Part shown: positions 40,923-52,209 of the stretch, one piece after another | How the letters are laid out: each line of letters begins with the position of its first letter | Position numbering within the stretch: position 1 is the first letter of the stretch | NCBI GenBank assembly: GCA_018287875.1 | Contig: JAGVVL010000009.1 | Coordinates: forward strand, 3,534,001 to 3,598,000 | DNA: 64,000 nt | From: Nigrospora sphaerica | Taxonomy: Eukaryota; Ascomycota; Sordariomycetes; Amphisphaeriales; Apiosporaceae | Direction: 5' to 3' | Translations under genes and position numbers: made by a program | Notes under the pieces: generated by a model | The model's database searches: none | Told to the model about the DNA's origin: nothing | The model's input: only the letters and a program-made list of their open reading frames with translations

Positions 40923-43900
40923 GGTGGACAGAAGAAACGGAAACAGGCGAGAGGCTGGATAGCTCAGGGAGGATTATTTTAGACTCGGAAGTCTGTATTG
41001 GCAGAAGTGTTGTGTGCTGGGTGTCAAAGAGTTACCAGCAACAGGGCTGGGTGAAGCTTTTACGAGGACGGCTCGACAGCCCTCCCGCTCGGCGGGGTAA
41101 TCTCTGGGGGTGAGGGGTGTGCGAGAATGATCGGCTGCAGCGATAGCGTCATGCAACCACGCACGAGAGCCAGAGCAGAGGGACAGAGGGGTTGCAGAGG
41201 AGAGAGAGGGGAGAGGGGGGTGGGAGGAAGAGGAAGAAGCGAGAAGTTGAAACTCGGCCGCGGCAACGAATCACACAGGCAATGGCGCAACAACAAATGG
41301 CGCAGAGGGATGAGGGCACAGGTGAGCGAAACGGCAGGAGGAACTGGGAATCATCGAGTCCCTCGGGGCAACGAGAGAGAGGCCTGACTAATAACGCAGT
41401 CGGCGAGACAGAGAAGCCAAACGGCCCTGCTGAAAGTCGAAAGGCAGGGGTGCGATTGGGCCAAGTGGGCTGCCCGACAGCCATGGCGGCCAGGATCTCA
41501 TGGAACCCAATGTGAGCAGGCTAAGCAGGGAGACGTCGTCATCCTACAGGTGCTTGCTGCGGGCGCCAACCTCTCCGACGGGCGACTGACGATACAGGGC
41601 GGCCGAGCCCATCAGCATGGAAACCTGCCGAGGGGCTGATCCGGGTGCGGTGTGGGAAGCAGGGAAACGCCGGCTGCCCGACTTCCGCCCTCTCCATTGG
41701 CCTTGCTTCGCGGCCACCCACGCACACGAGAGGACGAGAAGCGCCCATCGTCGTCGGCGCCCAGAAGGCATCCCGCCGCCTCTGCTCTCTTCTAGACTTT
41801 TCTGGCTGGGCCGAGTGCGTATGCTGCCCGGGCGCGGCCTGCGAGGCTCTGCAAGTCTCGCCGGTACAATGGGACCTGGTCGCTTCTGACTGATCACACC
41901 CAACCAGCTGGCCTGGCCCATGCTGGCAGGTTTTAGGTCACTTGGAGGAGGGAGGGGAGGGAGGGGGCCTGTCCCCGTCTCACCACACCTGCTTGGATGG
42001 GCTGACTTGGGGTCGGTGTGCCTCATGTGCCTCGTGATGGAGAGCGCGGGTGCGCGAGACCATGCCCTCGAGCCAAGCGGGCCAGCCCAGGCGGTTCCCG
42101 TTGACGTGATGCACGGGGCGCCTGCCCTGCCAGGCAGCCAATGCAGGCCTCACACACCCGAGCCCTCGGCGCCAGCGTGGGGAGCGTCGACGGCGCGTGG
42201 TATATACATAGGACGGGATGGATTCGCACACGACCTTCTCGCTGCCCCCTCTTTCGCCTGGAGTCCGGATCGCCGGTTCGTGTGCGTTTGCATTCCCGCT
42301 GCCATCCGACGGTCCATGATGTTGTTTTCCATGGGTCAACACAGGCTCTGGTCCGATCAGGCAGAGGCTGCGTCCAGGGTCGATCCTGGGAGGCGCAGAG
42401 CCTGATCTCCTGCTAGGCCGCTTACTTATTATTAGGCAGTCCGCCGTCGTGCGGGCCGGCGGGCTGTGCTTGTGCGCTTCCTGCCTGAAGGTCCACCGGG
42501 CTGGACGGGCGGCCATTCGCACTTTTGGCCCATGTAGTAGTAGATGGAGAAAAAGACAGCCCAAAAATCCATGCCGTCTCCGCACGTACGCCCACCCACC
42601 CCGACGAGCAGGCAAACCAAACCAAACCAAACCAAACCAAACCCAGGATGAAAAAAAGAAGGGCTGGTCGGGACGGACAGATGGCGTCGTGACACTGCAG
42701 CTGTGGAAGGGAGGGAAAGCCATTTACGCTATGTGCATATGTGTGTGTGAGTGTGTGTGAGCATTACCGTCGCCGGCTGCGGGAAAGTGCGCGGTACTAA
42801 CAGGCAGGTACTCCGTACCGTACCTACATAGCGAAGTAATAGTACATGAACTAGTAGTGCATAAAAGCAGGAGGTAGCTTAGAGAGGGATAGGCATCAGG
42901 ACGATGCCGATTTGTTCTCACACCTTCTTCTCGCTACGGCAATTGCTTGTGCGCCCACCCCTGCCTCTGCTGGCCTCTGCCGCTGCGACGCGGGGCTGGC
43001 CCTGCCACATTATTTCCTGGCTGGACCGCTCCCGCGTTCGCTTCGAGCTTCTTCAACACTGGCATTACGTCACGACCACTCATCCGGGACGGTCGGCGCC
43101 AAGTCATCACCAGATCTGAAACTCGTCCACGCCAACAGAGGGGACAAGAGCATGCGCCTGCTATACGACGGCACTTGGGACCGCACTACCCGGGTCCCTT
43201 GTGCCCATTTGCTCGCCTCGCCGGCCAGACTACCTTGGTCTGGAGCGCGCCCGAGTCTTCCCAGCGGAGACGCGGAGGACGCTGTTTGCGCGCCCATGCA
43301 AGATGGCAGCGGCCCGAGAGCGGGCATGCGTTCTCCTCACGTTGTGCGATTGATTGCTTGCAGTCTACATGACAGAGGGTGTGGCCCAATACGTGACAGG
43401 TGGCATTGGCCTGGAGGGGGACTAGGAAAAAAAGCAGGAAACCCGCAGAACGAACGAGCCCTTCGCTCACATGGTGGCGATCACGCAACCTACCCAGCTG
43501 CGCATAGGATCGTTAGCTGACCCCAATGAGCTCTATGGCCAACAGGCGAACCGGCCCCCCTTGCTTGGGGATACAGGACGGCTGTGCCGAGCAGACGTCA
43601 GAGTGCTTAATGCAAATGTATGTATGGTATTGTGCAACATGGACAAGTCCCCGGTTTGGAGTGCATTCGTTGGGCACGCAGATCAACAACTCCCCATTTC
43701 GCGAAAAACAGGCCAAGGGCCCAATAGTACCCAAAGCGCTCTTTGTTCCGTGTGGTGGATGCTTTTAGAAACCTCCGATCCCACGTGCTTTTTACGTGAA
43801 AACATGGGAAGCGTTCGCTTGGAGAACAGGAATTTGCCCGCGCTACGACGTAGGACAGACAATCCACGCCTAATAACGCTGTCTGGATTGCCGGGTTCTC

Positions 43901-46337
43901 CATGTCTGATAACAACGTTGCCGTATCACCGATGTTTAAAGATGTGCCTCGTAGCACTGTAAGGGCTATCTGTGTGACATTTCGCCTAGTATTTCAACTC
44001 GTCACAATCCCCGGTCCTCAGCATGGGAATCCATTGCTGGACTTTGTCACCACAACAAGCACCTACGACGGAGTAGCCTCTTAGACAGACCAAAGATAAG
44101 GTGGTGGTCACTTCCACCCTCCCATTCGAGCTCTCAGATGTGCAGGTACACGCCTTAAGTCTATCGGCGCCGTTGTTGCACTTATATGCTCAACCGCCAC
44201 AAAGCATGGGCGTTGTGCCCCTGGTGGCCTGCCTGCCGCAAGACATAAAGAAGAGAGAAAGTCTAGCCCGATGTGTGTCCTGGTTTCCAGCATACAAGAA
44301 ACGGGCAGTCGATGTAGAAAGCCCGTGTCTGGGCTATGACCGGCGGCTGAGACTTGGCTTTCTGCGCTCACGATGAGGTGGCATCGCTGCCATTTTGCGG
44401 CTGTCAAGGGAACGTGGCCCTGAGTGGCCAGTCGCGTTCTCTACGTATCTGAGATTCGGTGAATGGGCAAGCAAGCGCATACTTCGTAGATGGGAACGTG
44501 TTACACAGTACTCAGTGTAGGTTGAAAGCACAAACCCATGATCTGCAATGACAAGCAACCATGCCAAATACATCGTGAAACAGCGCCCTTAACTCAAAAT
44601 TTAGGACGCAACCTGCCAGTACCGAGATTTCACTAAGGCCATACCTCGGGTCTTTGGGCCGGACAGGCTTCTACGATATTGTGACCGGCAAGATAGGAAG
44701 TCCGTATCCATGAGGTAGGTGGCACTTGAAGTAGGTAAAAGCTTGCCAGCGCGGCAACCAACACACTAACTTAGGGATGGCCCGGCCAGTGCCACGTACT
44801 TAGACAAGACGGGCCACACTTGGCAACTTGGTGCCGTTGTTGGCTGCACACTTGGCTAGCAGTTGGCAAGTTGACTCAGTCGCGTTGCCTGGACCTTTCC
44901 GCGGGAAGATCTTCCTATAGGTAGAGCCGGGCCGCCTGGCCCGAGCCGGCGCGAGTACCTAGGTGAGAGAAAGCTTAAAAAGCAACGTTATCGTCCATCC
45001 TACTACGTATGCCTGCCCCCCCCGACTCTGTTGGACAAATGGCAAAACAGGACTGGAAGTATCACGTTCGGCTGTGCGGAATAGGATCGGGACCACAAAC
45101 CGGCCAGTTCACCAGTGCGGGCTGGCCCCGACCAGCGGTCCGGGCATTCGGAGTACGTCATCCCGCAGGCCAGCCAGCGAACGACGTCCTTGGGAGGCGG
45201 GGACTTGAGCCCCCGCCGGCTTCTGGGCTCGGCCGGACTCCGTCGACGTCTTCCGGGCCGAAGGCGATGGAATGATGCCGTTCACTTTGACTTGTTGTTC
45301 GGGGCCAAGCCGGGAGACGCAGATCTGTAGGGCGTATACAGAGAGGTTCCCGTGGCTCTCGTCCACGTGGGTGGGTTGTGGTGGGTCGGAACCTTCGCCT
45401 CGGCAAGGGGTACTTTTTATAGAGTCCCGTGGTGTCCAGGCCCGGATACTAAGCTAGGATCACTCCCCATCACCGAGTCATGGGACGAGAAACTTCGCGA
45501 GCGATGAGGTCCTCCTCCGCTGTTGGCTCCGTGGAGGTTCAAGCTCGAATACGAGGCTGAAGATCCCCACGGTACTACGTATACCAGAAGACCATACAAA
45601 GGCCATGGCCACCTCGTCCTTCGTACCCCTGGGCTGAGCTGATGGCCGGCTCTCGATCTGCCCTCGGCATCATGGCCGGGTGGGGTTGCTGTTGGAGTTG
45701 ATGGCCGAAATCAAGTGCGGAGAACAAAGCGGCGATATGGATGGCTGGGTTGCGTTGCGTTGCATTGAGCTGCCTAACTTGGAACGGGCGGCTCAGGCCC
45801 GTTCCGACCACAATGCGCTTTCTGGACGGCAATGCCCAACGCCACCGGCAACAATCGACTACTATTGTACATTCGGAGGCATGAGTTGCCGCCAATTACG
45901 GTCGCCCGCGTGAGGGTATACTCGGCTCCGTTGGCCCCGAACGCAACGACCGCAACCCTATGCAAGGCATTGTAGGGTGCCGCGTGACGAGAGGATCCGG
46001 CGTTACAGCCGCCCATGAACACGTCCCTCGTGGTTCTGGACCGCCCCGTCTAGTGTGGCACTTTTTAAATGAAGTGCCAATGGTATTTTCAATGCCTTCA
46101 CAATCGCCGGCAGCCTCCCTCCAGAAAACCGGCCAATCCCGGCGATCTGAGAGTAGCAACCTGCCAAATAGGGGTTCTCGACTCACCGACGGACCAGAAA
46201 CCCATGCATAGGTAACCAACAACGTGCCGAGCAGACGCCACCGGGAGTTCGTGCGGGATACCGTCCCTGGTAACCATGTGATCCATTTCTGCTGGTACAG
46301 GGATGGGATAGGCGAACCGATAGCAGGCTGCGCTCGA
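40923..46337. other. 5.4 kb gene-free region
   Basis: This is the largest gap in the window. The first kilobase contains the promoter and leader of the minus-strand Arg-rich gene, with a GA-rich patch at 41,190-41,235. An AAACC tandem repeat lies at 42,614-42,643, and GTACCTA-type sequences near 42,805-42,830, 44,705-44,740 and 44,955. TTGGCAACTTGG-like sequence repeats near 44,820-44,875. Open frames (for example 42912-43520 and 43471-43962, plus) overlap, lack splice-compatible partners and resemble no family. No tRNA, 5S rRNA or transposon protein is found. Confidence 0.5.
42614..42643. repeat. AAACC microsatellite, six copies
   Basis: Six uninterrupted AAACC units form a pentanucleotide repeat. 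It is not a TTAGGG-type telomere repeat and lies in unannotated sequence. Confidence 0.95.
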
Positions 46338-46344
46338 TATATAA
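46338..46344 (+). promoter_or_regulatory. TATA box of the GH30 gene
   Basis: TATATAA lies 72 bases before the chosen ATG at 46410, the expected distance for a fungal TATA-driven, regulated secreted-enzyme gene. Assignment is by position and sequence only. Confidence 0.6.
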
Positions 46345-46409
46345 CGTGAGGCTCTCCCCTACGTGGGAGGACCATATGCATGGCCAGTCAGCATCCCAAC
46401 TTCGCGACC

Positions 46410-47963
46410 ATGTCTAAGCAGATACTCTCGGGCTTCCTCCTGGCCCTGGGGTTGTGCCGTCTCGGTGCCGCCGACCAAACCACAACCATCAACCCCTCGT
46501 CCAACTGGGGAACCTGGGAGGGATGGGGCACAAGCCTGGCGTGGTGGGCTGTTGCCTTCGGCGACCGTGATGACCTTGCCGACGCGTTTTTCTCGCTCAA
46601 GTCCACCACCCTGGGCGGGCAGACTGTAAGTAGCAACCAGTGTTCTTTCATCCTGGCAAGCGAGGCTCCGAAACATGGGGGAGTACCGGCTCTGGAACAT
46701 AACTGACTCGGAACGGTGAAGCTGCCGGGTCTTGGCTTCAACATCGCACGTTACAATGCCGGCGGCTGCAGCTCGGTCCCGGTCGACGGCGAGTCCATGG
46801 TCCTCTCGCCCAAGATGATCCCGTCGCGCAAGGTGGATGGCTACTGGGTCAGCTGGAACAACAGCGATCCGTCGTCGTCGAGCTGGAACTGGAACGTCGA
46901 CGCCAAACAACGCAGTATGCTGCTCAAGGCCCGCGACAGGGGCGCCAACGTCTTCGAGCTCTTCTCCAACTCGCCCATGTGGTGGATGTGTTACAACCAC
47001 AACCCGGCGGGCGCCGACGACGGAGCCAAGGACAACCTGCAGTCGTGGAACTACCAGCAGTTTGCGGCTTACCTGGCGACGATCGCGAAGCGCGCGCGCG
47101 ACGAGTGGAAGATCAACTTCCAGTCGGTCGAGCCCTTCAACGAGCCCATGGCGGGCTGGTGGAACTCGAAGAGCGGGACGCAGGAGGGCTGCCACTTCGA
47201 TACCAAGACGCAAGCGACCGTCATCACGCAGCTGCGCAAGGAGCTTGACAGCCGCGGCCTCGGGAGCGCGACGATTGCGGCCTCGGACGAGAACTCGTAC
47301 GACCAGGCGATCACGACGTGGAAGGCGCTCAGCAGCGCGGGGGTGGCGGGGCAGGTGGGCCGGATCAACGTCCACGGGTACCAGTACGGCGGGGGAAAGC
47401 GCGACGTGCTGTACGCGGCGGCGCAGGCGGCGGGCAAGCGGCTCTGGAACAGCGAGTACGGCAAGGCCGACTACGCGGGCACGGAACTCGTGAGCAACCT
47501 GCTGCTGGACCTGCGCTGGCTGCACCCGACGGCCTGGGTCTACTGGCAGGTGCTCGACGGCGGCGGCTGGGGCCTCATCGAGGCCGACAACGACGCCCGC
47601 ACCGTCGCCGCCCCCTCGCAGGCCTACTTCGCCCTCGCCCAGTTCGCCCGCCACGTCCGCCCCGGCATGCGCATCCTCGACGCCGGCGCCGACTACGCCG
47701 TCGCCGCCTACGACGCCAGCGCCCGCAAGCTCGTCGTCGTCGCCGTCAACTGGGGCGACCCCCAGTACCTCAACTTCGACCTCTCCCGCTTCCAGACCGC
47801 CGGCACCGATGGCGCCCTCGTGCCCCGCTGGAGCACCCAGCTCGGCTCCGGCGAGCGCTACGGTTCCCACCCCTCCGACACCAAACTTCAGGGCAAGAAG
47901 TTCTGGTCCTACTTTCAGAAGAACATGGTTCAGACTTTCGAGATTAGCAATGTAGTCCTGTAG
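46410..47963 (+). CDS. Secreted endo-beta-1,6-galactanase, glycoside hydrolase family 30
   Basis: The enzyme hydrolyses beta-1,6-galactan side chains of arabinogalactan-proteins in plant cell walls. Exons are 46410-46625 and 46722-47963, giving 485 residues. The N-terminus is a signal peptide (hydrophobic ILSGFLLALGLCRLGAA, likely cut after residue 21). The mature start has WGTWEGWGTSLAWWA, and the junction restores LPGLGFNIARYNAGG, both typical of fungal GH30 galactanases. The acid/base is Glu213 in PFNEP and the nucleophile Glu317 in LWNSEYG, with the C-terminal beta-sandwich after about 390. An in-frame ATG ten codons upstream (46380) would lengthen the region before the hydrophobic core and is less likely. 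No other carbohydrate-active gene lies nearby. Beta-1,6-glucanase activity is the main alternative, but the sequence pattern favours galactanase. Confidence 0.9.
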
Positions 47964-48602
47964 ATGGGTGCCTGCTTGACCCGTTCCAAACACTAAACAA
48001 GAAACAAACGGACAAGTTAATAAATAACCCGTGCACTTTACCCTTCAAGTGCTGTGTATTTTGTGGCCCAGGAGGACGAGAGACGCCTCGAGTAGTTCCC
48101 TTACAGGAAGGCCAGGCCGCCCTGGTACCTTTTTGCCCGTCGTGGCGTGTACATCGAGGTCGAGTTACCGCTACTTGACACTTCATACACGTGGATGTCG
48201 TCGGCCCAGGCTCAGGGACGTATCCGTACGGAAGTCAAAACGGGATTCCAGGGCAGGCAGTCGCACGCTGAGGCCCACCGTCTCCCCCTCCCAACTGCCA
48301 TCCCGTTTGTACCTCGGGGTTCTCGACCACGTATTGCCCGTTTGAGAGCGGCATCGAGCGGCTTGAGGCATAGCGAAGCCTACCAAAACATGTTGCCTAT
48401 CTAGGCATACAAACAGGCTCTCTTTACGTGTTGGTTTCCACGCCAGGCATCCATCTTTGATGTCCCTAGGAAACTTGCTTAAATATGCCACTCGCCCTCG
48501 GTATATTGTCACACTCTCTTCCATCACATCAACCACCTCGTCAATCAAACCCACAAGTTCTGTCAAAACATACATCAGAAGCCACTGTTGGCCCAAGTCG
48601 CC
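47964..48602. other. Intergenic, GH30 3' region and dynamin-like promoter
   Basis: These 639 bases are non-coding. AT-rich sequence just after the GH30 stop (47,990-48,030) may hold its polyadenylation signals. The part before 48,603 is CA/CT-rich, like a leader. Confidence 0.45.
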
Positions 48603-51410
48603 ATGGCCGACTCCCCCACCCAGGCAAACAAGACAGGCGTCTCTGGCAACGTGCCCATTCTGACCAAGATCGACGAGCTGCGAGAGCTCACGGGAAGCCG
48701 CGTCTCGTTGCCACAAGTACGTACACCTTCACATTACCCACGAGGCGCCACCAGCTCCGGCTAATCACCACCTGTCTCCAGCTCGTCGTTGTGGGTGATC
48801 AGAGTTCGGGCAAGAGCTCCGTTCTGGAAGGCATCACGGAATTTGCATTTCCGCGTGCCGCCGAGTTGTGTACCCGCTACGCCACGCAGATCACTTGTCG
48901 TCGCGAGTTGCAACAAAGTGTAGCCGTGTCTATCATCCCGCACGATGATACGGAGCCGTCGGAACACGACAGGCTCAAGGACTTCCATCAGTCGATTTCC
49001 GAAATCACTGCTGAGAATCTTGCCAGAATCTTCCGTCAGGTTCGCCATTGCCCCAACATACCCACGGTTGGCTTCCACCGACATGTTAAAAATCACAGGC
49101 AAACGAGGTTTTGGGAATCGCTTCGACAAACGGCGCTGGACCAGCTTTCAGCGAGCACATGCTCAAAATCGAGATCTGCGGCCCTGATGTAAGTAGCGTC
49201 TACCCAAACTCGCTCTCTTCCGCGAGCAGGTACTGAAGAGATTGCAGCAAGATCATTTCACCGTCATCGATGTGCCCGGTATTTTCCGCAGAGAGACTGA
49301 AGGTGAGAGAAACGTTCCTTACATGGAAGCACACAATTTGGAAGGCGATTGTGGCTTCATTACTTCTGCATCATTGTATTGCTTTTGCTCATGGAGATAT
49401 CCTAAATCATGCGCCAGCTTTGTATCTCCCTCGTTCTGAACTGACATAGCCCTATAGGTCTCACAACGGAGGAAGACATCACGCTTGTCCGACGTCTGGT
49501 TACTAGGAGTATGAAGGACCCCAGAACTATGTGTGTTCAATGTCTTTCGAGTGTCGGCCAGGCTCATATATTGACTGCGCATATCCTAGCATTCTGGCTA
49601 TCATCCCCAGCAATGTTGATCCAGCGACCCAAGAGATTTTGAAGCTCGCCAAGCAATACGACCCCGACATGTCGCGCACCATGGGTGTTCTCACGAAGCC
49701 TGATCTGAACATTGAGCGGGCTACACAGCAAATCGCCATCGACCACGTGAGCGGCAAGAGACGCGACCTTACCCTGGGGTATTACATCGTGAAGAACCGT
49801 GGCTCAGACGACGCCGACATGACGCTCCAAGAGGGCCAAGAAAAGGAGCATATGTTCTTTGCCCAAGAACCCTGGTCCGATCTGCGCCGCACCAACCGGA
49901 CCGGAATCGATGCTTTGAAGGCGCGCGTGCGCGAGCTCTTGATCGATCTCGTCAAGCGAGAGTTCCCGCAGCTTCGACTCGACGTAACCAAGGTGCTGAA
50001 CGATATGCGCGAGCAGCGCAAGGAAATGGGATTAGCCAGGTCCAGCACGCATGCCCAGAGATCATATTTGAGCGCCATTTGCGACAGATTTCAATCTGTG
50101 GCCAGGGATGCGCTTGACGCAAACTACTCCAACGATGACCTCTTCTTGAAGCAGGAGGACTTGAGACTCATCACCAGAGTTGTTGAAGCTAACGAGGCCT
50201 TCTCCATTGCTATCTGGAAGCATGGCCACACAAGAGCTTTTGCTGGTGACACACCGCCCGGTACGAATGTCGGCAACACTAAGCTGAGAATGTCCACAGT
50301 GGCCGTTGGCTCGGAGTACCCAGAGCTTCAAGAGATCATCGACTTTCCGTGCGAATTTAAAGTTGAGGACATCAGATCTGACTCGGACAACGTATCGGGG
50401 AGCATTCACCATTATGAGCCCAATGAGGACATTATGCAGTACATCGAGAAGGTGTACAACAAGAGCCGAGGCGCAGACCTGGGAACCGTAAGTGTCCAAC
50501 ACCCTCCCCAGGTTGAGATGCAATAACTGATAAGACGATCCAGTTCGCTCCTTCGCTTGTCGCAACCATGTTCAAGGAGCAGTCAAAGAACTGGGAGCGG
50601 TTGACGCTCGGCTATGTCAGCGATGTCATCGTCTTGGTCCACCGTTTCATTGACCGAGTTCTTCGGCGAAGCTGTTCCGACGATCGCGTGCGCGAGGAGC
50701 TGTGGAATAACCATCTGATCGAGAAGCTGCAGGCGTCTTACCAACGCGTCATGCGCCATGCGCGATTCGTGCTGGAGGTTGAGCGGGGATCTAGGCCTTA
50801 CACTCTCAACCACTACTTCAACGACAACCTGCAGAAAGCACAGAACAGTCGCGTGACTGCTCAACTGAAAGAAATCGGTCAAGAGGAGACTCGCGGAAGG
50901 GGGGAATATGAGTCGTGCTTCTGCTTCACATCGGAGCAGCTGGATGGCTTGTCCATCAACAAAGCGAACTCGGAGCACACGCTCGAGTACATTCATGACA
51001 TCTTAAAGAGCTACTACAAAGTGGCCCGCAAGCGGTTTGTGGATGTTGTCTGCCAGCAGGCGGTCGACCGTAAGTCACTCTCGTCTCCTTTTCACCCCCT
51101 TCTTTTGGTATGCCAGGCCGAAGCAACAGCAAGGTTAGGAGCAAAAAACATGCCCCAATACTCAAACTACCCGAGCGGCCGTTAGAGAGTCGGTGCTGAC
51201 GCAGATACGCCCCGTTTCGCAGATTTTCTTCTGCTTGGGGAATCCAGCCCTCTGCGCATCTTCCAGACCGACTTCGTCATTGGTCTCAACGACGAAGAGC
51301 TGGGCATGATTGCCGGCGAAGACACGCTGGTCCAAACACGGAGGGAAAAGCTGGATGCCGACATTGCCAGCTACGAGAAGGCGCTGAAGGTGCTCCGTGG
51401 ATCGGCGTAG
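48603..51410 (+). CDS. Dynamin-family GTPase (fungal Mx-like clade)
   Basis: Eight exons (48603-48716, 48782-49039, 49099-49188, 49248-49302, 49458-49530, 49590-50487, 50544-51069, 51223-51410) give 733 residues, and every phase matches. The GTPase domain shows the P-loop GDQSSGKSS (residues 43-51), switch I CTRYATQ, DVPG (162-165) and TKPD near 227. The middle domain and a GED-like end (EYIHDILKSYYKVARKRFVD, then ESSPLRIFQTDF and GEDTLVQTRREKL) follow. There is no pleckstrin-homology or Pro-rich domain, so it belongs to the soluble Mx/Dnm-like group that is expanded in filamentous fungi, often annotated as interferon-induced GTPase-like. It is not the fission dynamin Dnm1 or Vps1 by its divergent middle region. 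The cellular role is unknown; membrane remodelling is inferred. Confidence 0.88.
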
Positions 51411-52209
51411 ACCGGCCTGTGTCTTCTGGTGCGGGGGACAGACGGGCGATTGCTGGTGTCTTGAACGGGCGTCAATTCCTGACCGAAAGCGGCCAAGGTT
51501 TGTTTTGGTAAGTGGTAGCCAAGACGTCGCGTGTAGGATAGATACGGTGACGCCGAACTGAACTGAGATCTTTTTGCTGGCCCTGCCCCTCTTGGCTGCT
51601 TCTTGAAACTGTCGATGATCTACGAGGCATCTCACACGGTTCTTCTTAAGCTGCTGACGCCAAATCCGTTCATTTCCGTTCGCACCGCTCACATATGATT
51701 GCTTACAGGAGGCCGACGAGACCCCGGCATATACGCTGTTTCGGGAACCCACCCCTTTCTCAAACCAAGGCAAGTGACGAAGCAATTTTGTGCAATACCG
51801 TGGTGGTTCGGTGCATTTCGTTACCTAAAAAACGTCCTGGATGCTAATTCGCCCTTATACAAGCGCGTGTCTTTTAAGGGTAAGCAACTGCTAGTCCATA
51901 ACCCACTATAATGACGGTAACCCTGACGCCTGAAAGCAAAATGGGAACCCAACAGGTATTATATCTTTCCCCCAACAGGTACTTCACCAATGTTGCCACA
52001 AATAGGCTACTTGTTCCTACCAGACAACGCCGTCGTTGGCCCGCGAGACGGAACCCACATATTGCTGTACCGCTCACCGGGGTGGATCCAATGCCGGAAA
52101 ACGGTGGTGTAATTGCCCGATACCGATGGAGCCACTTACTCGGCGGACATGCTGAGAGGAACGTCAGCTGACGGTTCAAAGGTAATCAGGTACGCTTGCT
52201 GTGTAGCAC
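51411..52209. other. Intergenic, convergent 3' regions
   Basis: The 799 bases lie between the ends of the dynamin-like gene and the minus-strand zinc-finger gene. No supported coding sequence or RNA gene is present. Confidence 0.45.

Noticed and set aside
42614..42643. AAACC repeat considered as interstitial telomere sequence
   Set aside because: The unit is five bases and is not TTAGGG or its complement; it is a simple microsatellite.
43471..43962. 163-codon open frame on the plus strand in the 5.4 kb gap
   Set aside because: No family resemblance, no leader or splice context and competing frames on both strands.
46359..47993. 544-codon open frame on the minus strand
   Set aside because: It is the antisense shadow of the GH30 galactanase; the plus frame has a signal peptide, catalytic motifs and a matched intron, while the minus frame has only GC-driven Val/Gly/Ala-rich sequence.
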